Position numbers and translations under genes: made by a program | Part shown: positions 15,285-22,304 of the stretch, one piece after another | Layout of the letters: every line of letters begins with the position of its first letter | Numbering within the stretch: the stretch's first letter is position 1 | Notes under the pieces: generated by a model | The model's database searches: none | Seen by the model: the letters and a program-made list of their open reading frames with translations, nothing else | What the model was told of the DNA's origin: nothing | Assembly: GCF_001029445.1 (NCBI RefSeq) | Contig: NZ_LDOT01000045.1 | Location: 1 to 34,195 of the forward strand | Origin: Photobacterium aquae | Lineage (GTDB): Bacteria > Pseudomonadota > Gammaproteobacteria > Enterobacterales > Vibrionaceae | Direction of reading: 5' to 3' | DNA length: 34,195 nt

Positions 15285-16265
15285 ATGATTTACCTGCTCG
15301 TCGATAGTTCTGGGTTTGGCGGTGTTGAAAGCCATATCCAGCAATTGGCAATGCTGCTTCAATCGCAACAGGTTGAGGTTGAAGTTGTATTTCTCCAGCA
15401 CTACCCATCACATCCACAGTACGTTCAACTCAAATTACACCGTATTCCCTATCGCTTCCTGTCTGATTCCTCTGTAACTGGTTTTTTCCGGCGTTTAAAA
15501 GGCTCTGATGTCGTTCATGCCCATGGATACAAAGCCTCTATCATCTCTCGCTTTTTTTCTCTATTTGCCCCCTTTCATGTTGTTACGACTTTCCATGCGG
15601 GTGAGCGGTTATCTGGCCGGCTTGCTTGTTATGAATGGATCAACCGCTGTACCGCAGGTCTTTCCGATAACCTCGCGGTTAGTGAGCAAATTAGGAAAGC
15701 CCAGTTATTCCCTTGCAAATTGCAGCGCAATTTTGTTCATTGCCAAAAAGAAATGATAAAACGGGAGCGTCATGCCACTTTGCAAGTAGGATTCGTCGGG
15801 CGGCTTAGCCATGAAAAAGCCATTGATCGTTTCGTCTTGCTAAGCCACCAATTACCCGATTGTGAATGCCATGTTTTTGGTGATGGTGAGCAAGCTCATT
15901 TATTGGAGGGCGAAGCACTGACATGGCACGGTTCAGTGCCATCGATGGCGTCGTATTGGCAACACCTGGATGTCTTACTTATGCCATCGCGGGCTGAGGG
16001 AATGCCGATGGCTGCACTAGAGGCGATGGAGAATGGCGTTGTGGTTTTATCGACGGATGTTGGCGAGATGCGCTCTTTGCTGAAGAGCGATTGTATCGTT
16101 GCAGAGAGCGACTGGCTGTCACTGAGCACAAGGGTTATAGATCTTGAGCGCGAAGGTAGTGGGTCATGGCTGGCGTTATCACACTATCAGCAGCAGAGAG
16201 TGAAAGCACATTTCAGTGCCGATGCGTGTTGGCCGGAGCTGGCGAAGATCTACCGCTTGGCCTAG
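15285..16265 (+). CDS. Family 4-type glycosyltransferase
   Basis: This 326-residue protein is a retaining GT-B glycosyltransferase, short for the family because the N-terminal domain is compact. The start MIYLLVDSSGFGGVESHIQQLA has the glycine-rich acceptor-side motif (GFGGVE). The C-terminal domain has VGFVGRLSHEKAIDRF (phosphate-binding GRLS.EK) and the nucleotide-sugar motif E(x7)E at E238-E246 (EGMPMAALE). GAGAGTGAG upstream supports ATG 15285. It begins 46 bases after the rplQ terminator and ends 20 bases from the converging sypE-like gene. I see no clear promoter, so it may rely on read-through. The donor and acceptor sugars are unknown. It probably belongs to the polysaccharide pathway to its right. 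Confidence 0.85.
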   Translation: MIYLLVDSSGFGGVESHIQQLAMLLQSQQVEVEVVFLQHYPSHPQYVQLKLHRIPYRFLSDSSVTGFFRRLKGSDVVHAHGYKASIISRFFSLFAPFHVVTTFHAGERLSGRLACYEWINRCTAGLSDNLAVSEQIRKAQLFPCKLQRNFVHCQKEMIKRERHATLQVGFVGRLSHEKAIDRFVLLSHQLPDCECHVFGDGEQAHLLEGEALTWHGSVPSMASYWQHLDVLLMPSRAEGMPMAALEAMENGVVVLSTDVGEMRSLLKSDCIVAESDWLSLSTRVIDLEREGSGSWLALSHYQQQRVKAHFSADACWPELAKIYRLA

Positions 16266-16285
16266 CTGTGATTATCTCCAAACGT

Positions 16286-17755
16286 TTAGCCGCTATAGCT
16301 TAGGGTGATTAAGGTGCGGTCATCCGCATTGTTCTCGGGGCTGCGTTGCCATAAATATTGATGGCGTTCTGTGATCGACATGCGTACAAGGTTTTGCCGT
16401 TCTTGCTCGGGGAGCACAGAGTCTAGCAAGCCGTCACTGTAACTATGCAAGCTGCCATTAGGCCTGATTGTTAGCTGGCTGCTTTCCATTTGCAATGTAT
16501 CAAACAACCCTAAAAGCCCCATACTCTCATCGATATGCTGGCAGGTACTCTCACAGATGATGGGTTTTGGCATTCCTGCGTTGTAGAGGGTAACGGTATT
16601 TTCCATACTGATATGAATAACAAGCAAGCATACGAGGCTACTGGGCAGGGTGTGGTAGAGGTACTGGTTAAGCTGTTTGCACAATTGCTTTGGGGTTTGG
16701 TCGGGGTTGAGCAGCAGCCCTTGGAGCAGTCCGTAGCAAATTCCGCCGTTGGCTTTGGCGACGATGCCATGCCCCATGAGATCGCCAAGGATCATGATTT
16801 CTGATTTATCTGCAAGCGTTTGATTTATAAAAAAGTCACCGCTGATCTGCGGTTGCTGGCTTATCTGGACGTTGAGTTTTCCCACAGTGATTGATGTTGT
16901 TCTGTGTTCATCCCTTGGTGGCGCTGTATTTTCGAGTTGCTGCAATAGGTTGTCTTCAAACGCTTGCTGTAGATGGTGATGTCGATTGAGTACCCTATCC
17001 AATACTTGTAGTAGGTGCCGCTTGTTGATGGGCTTGGTCAGGAAGTCATCAATTCCTGACAGGGTGACCGCCGTTATGGTTTCTGCCGAGGTGTCGCCTG
17101 AGAGAAAAATAAAGGGTAATAAACGGTGGTGGCGGAGCTCCCCCACCTGCTGTCGAAACTCCAAGCCGTTGATATTCGGCATCCATAAGTCGGTGAGGAC
17201 TAAGTCACAGTGATTGGCCTCCAACCATTTCAACGCATCATCTGCCTGACTGAAAATAGAGAGCTGATAATTTTTATCAAGGTAGTGCGTTAGCATGGTG
17301 AGTTGGCTGAGGCTGTCATCAACAATGACCAGATGTTTGCGGGAGGATGATAAAGGGAGTGTAAACTCAATTTTGTTGTGATCAGGTAAGATTTGATAGC
17401 TAAATTCAGGGAATGTGGCCTTTATTATGGCAAGTCCCATTCCTGATTCACACGGGAGATCGGGTAACTCGGCCTCTGATAGGTACTGGGTTTGCTCAGG
17501 CCAGGGCGAGCCGTTATCGTGAATGGCGAATCGGTATTGACCGGAAAACTTGCCGTAGCTGAGGGTACATCGAGTTGCCGTTACTTCTTGGTGATCAAGC
17601 AAATTGGTGCAGTACTCGCTGCAGACTAGTTTGATACCTTGGAGCTGATCGGGGGAGAGGTGAAGCAAAGAGGCTCTTTCATCCAGTGTCTGGCGAATGT
17701 GGGCAAGGTTCTCGTAGCTCAGATCAAACTGTCGTTGGAATAAAATCTGATTCAT
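16286..17755 (-). CDS. sypE: SypE-like regulator: RsbW-type kinase, receiver and PP2C phosphatase
   Basis: This 489-residue cytoplasmic regulator has three parts. Residues 1-135 are a GHKL/RsbW-like serine kinase domain with N-box E47 and N51, DNG (80-82) and SGMGLAI (104-110). Residues 140-258 are a response-regulator receiver with acidic pair D146/D147, phospho-acceptor D189, S219 and K241. Residues 290-489 are a PP2C/SpoIIE phosphatase with metal-site candidates D307 (SGDFF), D325 (GDLMGHG), D441 (SDGLLD) and D478/D479. This is the architecture of V. fischeri SypE, which phosphorylates and dephosphorylates SypA to stop or permit biofilm formation. All catalytic positions look intact, so both activities are predicted. 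It is the last gene of the minus-strand block, 39 bases after sypD, with AGGATGAG before the ATG. Confidence 0.88.
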   Translation of the reverse strand: MNQILFQRQFDLSYENLAHIRQTLDERASLLHLSPDQLQGIKLVCSEYCTNLLDHQEVTATRCTLSYGKFSGQYRFAIHDNGSPWPEQTQYLSEAELPDLPCESGMGLAIIKATFPEFSYQILPDHNKIEFTLPLSSSRKHLVIVDDSLSQLTMLTHYLDKNYQLSIFSQADDALKWLEANHCDLVLTDLWMPNINGLEFRQQVGELRHHRLLPFIFLSGDTSAETITAVTLSGIDDFLTKPINKRHLLQVLDRVLNRHHHLQQAFEDNLLQQLENTAPPRDEHRTTSITVGKLNVQISQQPQISGDFFINQTLADKSEIMILGDLMGHGIVAKANGGICYGLLQGLLLNPDQTPKQLCKQLNQYLYHTLPSSLVCLLVIHISMENTVTLYNAGMPKPIICESTCQHIDESMGLLGLFDTLQMESSQLTIRPNGSLHSYSDGLLDSVLPEQERQNLVRMSITERHQYLWQRSPENNADDRTLITLSYSG

Positions 17756-17794
17756 GTCGGCTCATCCTGGGTGGGGTCTGCGCTATTTGCGTTA

Positions 17795-18466
17795 TTACTG
17801 GTATTTTCCTTGTAATAGCGGGCTATTTTGCAAGTAATTGATGAGTTTACGTTTTAGCCGCTGTGGTACCCATCGCGCTTTTCCATTCAGCACTCGGATT
17901 ATTTCTTCTGCGAGTGACGGGTTGGATTGATCATTGATTAGCGTGCCCAGCAAGGAAATGCCGTTTTGCTCAAGTTTGCTGATGCAGGTCAGCAGCTCAC
18001 TTTCGGTCGTTTGGGCCGCGGCAAGGCAGAGGATTGTTGCATCGCTAAGTGCATTGATCGGCATGTTTCGCCAATTACCATGGGCAATGGTACCGACATC
18101 GCAAAGGATGTAGTGGTAATCCTGCTTCCAGCGGTTAAGAGCTTGTTGGAATGACGTCATTTGGCGCAGTTCCAAGATGGTCTGCGCCTCGCTTGGACGC
18201 GGCAGTAAGTCTAGTTTTTCGGTCAGCTGGATGACGGCATTCCCATTGCTGTCCCACGGTTTGGATGAATAGCCTTGGCCGGATCCGGTAAGATCAAGGT
18301 CGATCAGTAATACCTTGTGATCTTCGGCACAGCGACGGGCTAACCAGTTGCAGTGGGTGGACGTGCCGCAGTGGCTTGAGGCGCCAGCGAGGGTGATCAC
18401 CCGCGCATTGTGCTGATGGAGCTGGTGAAAGAGTTGATCATATTCCCCACTGAGCCACGGTTTCAT
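17795..18466 (-). CDS. sypD: SypD-like ParA/BY-kinase-fold protein with altered Walker A
   Basis: This 223-residue protein resembles the cytoplasmic ATPase/tyrosine-kinase partner of polysaccharide chain-length proteins (CpsD/CapB family). Residues 24-43 (ITLAGASSHCGTSTHCNWLA) occupy the P-loop position, but the lysine expected before Ser/Thr is Thr35. Residues 52-58 (VLLIDLD) are the Walker A' strand, and YHYILCD (117-123) is the Walker B-like strand. The C-terminus has few tyrosines, unlike the Tyr-rich tail of true BY-kinases, so kinase activity is doubtful. ATG 18466 overlaps the sypC stop by four bases; the frame is open for 21 more codons upstream but without family features. It is placed by context with sypO and sypC. 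Confidence 0.75.
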   Translation of the reverse strand: MKPWLSGEYDQLFHQLHQHNARVITLAGASSHCGTSTHCNWLARRCAEDHKVLLIDLDLTGSGQGYSSKPWDSNGNAVIQLTEKLDLLPRPSEAQTILELRQMTSFQQALNRWKQDYHYILCDVGTIAHGNWRNMPINALSDATILCLAAAQTTESELLTCISKLEQNGISLLGTLINDQSNPSLAEEIIRVLNGKARWVPQRLKRKLINYLQNSPLLQGKYQ

Positions 18467-21141
18467 AATGTTGTCCCCAAGGCGATTAAAGTGACGATAC
18501 CCAATACATCTCGCAGGCCCTGGCGCCATTTTTCGCCGACGGAGTCATCGAGGTTGGGGACATAGACGGTGTCGCCTGCCCGCAATAGCGGTAGCGGGTA
18601 ACGGGCTGGGTCGATGACATAGTCACGCAGGTTGAATGTCTGGGCTTTGTCACCACAGCAAGAGGTATTGACGATCATGATCCGCTCGATATAAGCGTTA
18701 TCGGTTGGGCCTCCGGCTTCTGCCAGTAAATCGAGAATATTCATCTGGCTGTTGAAGGGGTAGCGACCGGGTTTATTAACCGAGCCCATTAACCGCACGA
18801 CTTGCCCGGCAGGCTTATCGAGCCAGTTCCCTTCCAGTTTCGGCACATAGATAACATCGCCGGGCACGATTTTCGGGATGAGGGTTTCGTCGCCGGTTTC
18901 AAAATACAGGGACAGGTTGAGCCGGGTCACCCTGGCCGTACTGTCATTCCGGTGGCTGATCCGGATTTGGCGAAGGTCGGCATCGCCATTGGGGCCATCC
19001 GCTGCCGAGAGGATATCAAGGAAGCCCAGCTCGCGGTTGAAGGCATAGCGTCCCGGTGCACCGACCTGACCGAACACATAGATGGAATCATCGGCCGATT
19101 GGCGGATCCAGCTGGATTTGTTGTCAGTCGGGTCGTGAGGCAGCTCGTCGATGACGATGGTATCACCGGCCGCTAGCCGGGGCAGGGCAGTAAAGCTGCC
19201 GCCTTCATTGATAAAATTGTCGAGGTCGAAGTACAGCACGTTGTCTTGCGACTGGCGGTTTTCCTTGATGATACGGATATTGGTGATATTGGCCTGCTGC
19301 AGCGGCCCGCCCGCCATGGCGAGTACATCGAGGAAGGTCATGCTGACATTCCAGTTGAAGCGGCCGGGGGATTTAACCGCCCCCATAACCTTGACCGCTT
19401 CCGTGTCGGCGACGGTATCTACCTGCGGGACAAAAATCACATCGCCGGCAACAACCTTCGGCAGCAGAGCCTCATTGCCGGTTTTGAAATAACGGGCGAG
19501 GTTGAAACGGGTTACCTTGGTGGTCTTGCCGTTACGGTGGGTGATCAGCACATCTTGTATATCGGCTTCCCCGGTCGGGCCGTCGGCAGCGGACAATATA
19601 TCGAGGAACCCTTGTTCGCCGTTGAATGCATAGCGCCCCGGCGCACCAACTTGGCCGAAGATATAAATGGAGTCCTGGGCAGATTGGCGAAGCCAGCTGG
19701 CCTTATTGTCAGTCGGGTCGTGGGGGAGCTCATCGAAGATGATGGTATCGCCGGCCTTTAATTGCGGTAGTTGGTTTTGTGGCTTGCCCTGTTTGGTGAA
19801 TGCTTCGAAATTGAACGTGGTCACCCGCTCTTCGTCGCTGCCGGCCCCTTCGCGCACAATACGAATGTTCGACAGGTTGGTTTGCTGTTTGGGACCCCCG
19901 GCATGGGCTAGCAGATCCATAAAGCTCATGGTGTCATTCCATTCGAAGCGGCCAGGGTTATTGACTGCGCCGATGATTTTTATTGCCCGGTCATTAGTTA
20001 CTTTCAGCCACGACTTTTCATTGAAGTCGATTTTTTCCGGAATGAAGATGACATCGCCCGGCATCATGTCAGGCAGCGGGTAAAGTGCCGGTGTCTGGGT
20101 ATATTTGACAAGGTTGATACTCATCGCAGCCTTGGTGTTGCTTAGCAGCTTGATTTGGGTGGTATCGGCAAAGCGGGTCGGCCCGCCGGCGTTGGCCAGA
20201 ACATCGATGAAGCCGGTGCCCGGCGAGCTTTCGTAGGCACCGGGTGATTTGACCTCACCCATGACATACACGGTACGCGAGGTGGTGTTGATGTCTTCGA
20301 CTTCTATCGGGGCGAAAATGGTGGTACCGGGCTTGATGGGCGGCAGGTTGCTGGTATCACCGCTGTCTAGGTAAGCCTTCAGGTCGAATTGGTAGGGGAT
20401 ATTGTCAGTGATCACCCGGATCTTGGTCACATCCGCGTACCGGGTGACCCCCTCGGCGCGCATCACGGCATCGACGACTGTCATGCCCGGTTTAAAGCTG
20501 AAGGTTCCGGGATTGCGTAATTCACCGAAAATGGTGATCCCTTGCTGTTCGTCGGCATCTCCGCCTTTGGTCAGCGATGCGGCATCAAAATTTACCTCGA
20601 CATTGCCGAGCAGCGGCGAGGAGGGGACAAAAATCGTATCTCCGCCCTGCAACGCGGGTAGCTTGGCCGGGTCGCCATCGTCGAGGTAGGCTTTGTAATT
20701 AAATTGCAGGGGGCTGCCGTTTCGGATCAACTTGAATTGATCGAGCTGGGCACCGGGCCGGGCTCCGCCAGCGGCGGAAATCGCCATTTGGACATTGGCA
20801 CCGGGTTTTAGCGATATCATCCCGGGCTCCTCGACATAACCGAGAACTTGCACCCGCAGGACTTGCTCGAGGATATTGAGCTTGAACTCGTCGAGATTGC
20901 GATAAACGGTCGTGAGCCTTTCGCGCAGGCGTTGCTCGGCTTGTGGCTGGGTCAACCCCTCGATGGGGACCAGCCCGATTTCAGGCAGTCGGATTTGGCC
21001 CTGATCATCAATGGTGAATGGTTCGTCGAAGTCGCGTTCCCCGGGTAGCTGGATAAAGACCCGGTCGCCGGGTGTCAGGGTATCTCCCCATACCGGGGTG
21101 ACAATGAGTGTACTGAGTAAGAGCAGCAGCAACCGGATCAT
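18463..21141 (-). CDS. sypC: SypC-like outer-membrane polysaccharide export protein with eight SLBB domains
   Basis: This 892-residue OPX protein should form the periplasmic and outer-membrane conduit for the polymer. Residues 1-19 are a signal peptide (cleavage likely after PVWG) with no lipobox cysteine. Residues 20-95 are the polysaccharide-export domain (LTPGDRVFIQLPGE ... DDQGQIRLPEIG). Eight SLBB units then follow, starting near residues 96, 201, 290, 386, 490, 581, 685 and 780, each with a GxVxxPG turn and most ending in lP.l..GDtifvP. Units 4-5 and 6-7 form a duplicated pair. A hydrophobic C-terminal stretch (about 879-892, GIVTLIALGTTL) recalls the outer-membrane helix of Wza. Family members such as Wza have far fewer SLBB units. 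It overlaps sypB and sypD by ATGA. Confidence 0.88.
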   Translation of the reverse strand: MIRLLLLLLSTLIVTPVWGDTLTPGDRVFIQLPGERDFDEPFTIDDQGQIRLPEIGLVPIEGLTQPQAEQRLRERLTTVYRNLDEFKLNILEQVLRVQVLGYVEEPGMISLKPGANVQMAISAAGGARPGAQLDQFKLIRNGSPLQFNYKAYLDDGDPAKLPALQGGDTIFVPSSPLLGNVEVNFDAASLTKGGDADEQQGITIFGELRNPGTFSFKPGMTVVDAVMRAEGVTRYADVTKIRVITDNIPYQFDLKAYLDSGDTSNLPPIKPGTTIFAPIEVEDINTTSRTVYVMGEVKSPGAYESSPGTGFIDVLANAGGPTRFADTTQIKLLSNTKAAMSINLVKYTQTPALYPLPDMMPGDVIFIPEKIDFNEKSWLKVTNDRAIKIIGAVNNPGRFEWNDTMSFMDLLAHAGGPKQQTNLSNIRIVREGAGSDEERVTTFNFEAFTKQGKPQNQLPQLKAGDTIIFDELPHDPTDNKASWLRQSAQDSIYIFGQVGAPGRYAFNGEQGFLDILSAADGPTGEADIQDVLITHRNGKTTKVTRFNLARYFKTGNEALLPKVVAGDVIFVPQVDTVADTEAVKVMGAVKSPGRFNWNVSMTFLDVLAMAGGPLQQANITNIRIIKENRQSQDNVLYFDLDNFINEGGSFTALPRLAAGDTIVIDELPHDPTDNKSSWIRQSADDSIYVFGQVGAPGRYAFNRELGFLDILSAADGPNGDADLRQIRISHRNDSTARVTRLNLSLYFETGDETLIPKIVPGDVIYVPKLEGNWLDKPAGQVVRLMGSVNKPGRYPFNSQMNILDLLAEAGGPTDNAYIERIMIVNTSCCGDKAQTFNLRDYVIDPARYPLPLLRAGDTVYVPNLDDSVGEKWRQGLRDVLGIVTLIALGTTL
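18814..19398 (-). repeat. Internal tandem repeat, copy B (SLBB6-7 of sypC)
   Basis: This is the second copy of the two-SLBB unit, about residues 582-776. ELPHDPTDNK recurs at 666-675 and VFGQVGAPGRYAFN at 689-702. A one-residue length difference lies between SLBB motifs 4 and 6. Copies have diverged at many third positions, so the duplication is not recent. Confidence 0.8.
19399..19986 (-). repeat. Internal tandem repeat, copy A (SLBB4-5 of sypC)
   Basis: This about 195-codon unit encodes SLBB 4 and 5 (about residues 386-581). It is followed directly by copy B. Landmarks shared with B are ELPHDPTDNK (471-480), IFGQVGAPGRYAFN (494-507) and LDILSAADGP (513-522). DNA around the first landmark is also close (19708 here against 19123 in copy B, 585 bases apart), which points to duplication within the gene. 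Confidence 0.8.
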
Positions 21142-21932
21142 AGCGAGCCTGGGGTTAACTGTTCTTTGACGGCATGCCAGTCACTGAGGGAATACACCCG
21201 GTGTGGGGAGCGAGTATGGTGGTCAACCAATACTCGGGCTTCAACCTTGCGGTTGCTGAGTCGCTGGGTACGTGAATTGGGATCTTCGAACGACTCTTTT
21301 TCACCAGCACTGAAAATGGAAATTTGGTGCGAGTCGACTCCCTGTTCAATCATGTAGCGCCGCACGGTATCTGCCCGGCGCATGCCCAGTTGGTAGTTAC
21401 TCTGCTCGGTACCTATGGTGTCGGTATGGCCGGTTAGCTCTAGCTGCCAGTGCTCTTGGCGTTTTAGGATTGCAGCAGCACGTCGCAACGCATTTTGGTA
21501 ATCGGGAAGCAGCTTAACCCGGTTGAAGGCAAATTGGTTGTCGACCCGCATCAAGAGCAGGAATTGGTCCCGCAGCTGGATCTCAGAGTAACGGGTATCC
21601 AGACACTCGGTGTGGTGCTCGAGCCAGTCCATCTGGCGTTGGATTTTGGCAAACTGGGTTTGGTAGGTCAGCAGGGTGATATCGGCATCATCGGTAAAGC
21701 CTGCCTTGTGTTCTTGGCCGGCTTTGTCATGGAGGTTGGCAAGCCGCTGGTATTGCCCCGGCAGGCAAAGCTTGGCGCCCCGGGTTGCCAGTAGTTGGAG
21801 CTCGAAGCCATGGTGTTCAAGCTCGTGCCATTGATCAACGTCCGGTGCAGAATAAGGGGTGTCACTGGTTGTCGGCCATGTGGCGCAGCTGCTCAAGAGG
21901 AACATGATTAATAGGCTTAAGAGTTTTCCCAT
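21138..21932 (-). CDS. sypB: SypB-like OmpA-family lipoprotein
   Basis: This 264-residue protein has a lipoprotein signal (MGKLLSLLIMFLLSSCATW, lipid-bearing C16), a middle region rich in His, Gln and Leu that is probably helical (about 40-150), and a C-terminal OmpA-like peptidoglycan-binding domain. That domain is seen in VKLLPDYQNALRRAAAIL, LTGHTDTIGTEQSNYQLGMRRADTVRRYM and the closing RLSNRKVEARV, which together hold the Asp and Arg that bind diaminopimelate in this family. It should anchor the export apparatus to the cell wall. It begins seven bases after sypA and overlaps sypC by ATGA. Confidence 0.85.
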   Translation of the reverse strand: MGKLLSLLIMFLLSSCATWPTTSDTPYSAPDVDQWHELEHHGFELQLLATRGAKLCLPGQYQRLANLHDKAGQEHKAGFTDDADITLLTYQTQFAKIQRQMDWLEHHTECLDTRYSEIQLRDQFLLLMRVDNQFAFNRVKLLPDYQNALRRAAAILKRQEHWQLELTGHTDTIGTEQSNYQLGMRRADTVRRYMIEQGVDSHQISIFSAGEKESFEDPNSRTQRLSNRKVEARVLVDHHTRSPHRVYSLSDWHAVKEQLTPGSL

Positions 21933-21939
21933 CCCGGTG

Positions 21940-22248
21940 TTACTCCCCTGAGGTGATCAAAGGGATCACCTTGTCGATCCGCAACATTTTCATCAGCTGT
22001 CGGGGTTGGCCGTTCACATTGAGCAGGCTCAATGGTTTCCCCCTGATCTTTAACCGTTTGTAAAGGAATACGATGGCCCCGATGCCGCAGGAATCAATAA
22101 ATTGTACCTGCGTCATATCGATGATCAGCTCATTGCTATCGGTTTGGCTGAGCGCTTCAAACTCGGGTTCCATCTGTTTGGCCAAGTGGGCATCAAACTC
22201 ATTTGGCAGTGTTAGACCTATGTTGGCGTTATTTATGGCTGGCTTCAT
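21940..22248 (-). CDS. sypA: SypA-like STAS-domain anti-sigma-antagonist-type protein
   Basis: This 102-residue single STAS domain is of the SpoIIAA/RsbV type. The key motif FIDSCGIGAIVFL (residues 50-62) places Ser53 at the position phosphorylated in partner-switch proteins; in V. fischeri SypA the corresponding serine is S56, controlled by SypE. When unphosphorylated that protein promotes biofilm formation. ATG 22248 is chosen for its AAAAGG site (22260-22255) and family-like start MKPAINNANIGLTLP; the open frame reaches 22374 but would overlap the preceding gene. It sits 56 bases after the fused transferase gene, with a sigma-54-like element in between, and seven bases before sypB. Confidence 0.88.
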   Translation of the reverse strand: MKPAINNANIGLTLPNEFDAHLAKQMEPEFEALSQTDSNELIIDMTQVQFIDSCGIGAIVFLYKRLKIRGKPLSLLNVNGQPRQLMKMLRIDKVIPLITSGE

Positions 22249-22287
22249 AACGGGCCTTTTGGGTTCGTGATGTTTTTCTTCTATTAA

Positions 22288-22303
22288 TACAAGTGCTATG
22301 CCA
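22288..22303 (-). promoter_or_regulatory. Candidate sigma-54 promoter for sypA
   Basis: Read on the minus strand, TGGCAT-AGCAC-TTGTA has the -24 GG and the correct spacing of the consensus TGGCAC-N5-TTGCW, but the -12 GC is GT. It lies in the only gap (22249-22304) before sypA, about 40 bases upstream of its ATG. V. fischeri sypA is expressed from a sigma-54 promoter, which raises the prior. Confidence 0.4.
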
Positions 22304-22304
22304 A

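Noticed and set aside
16266..16285. A bidirectional terminator between the convergent glycosyltransferase and sypE genes
   Set aside because: The gap is only 20 bases, and nearby complementary segments are short and interrupted, with no T-run on either strand.
18802..20689. Several long + strand open frames opposite sypC (for example 19246-19761 and 18802-19176)
   Set aside because: They are antisense shadows of a GC-biased repetitive gene. They share no recognisable domain, have no proper ribosome sites, and the opposite strand encodes a clear eight-SLBB protein.
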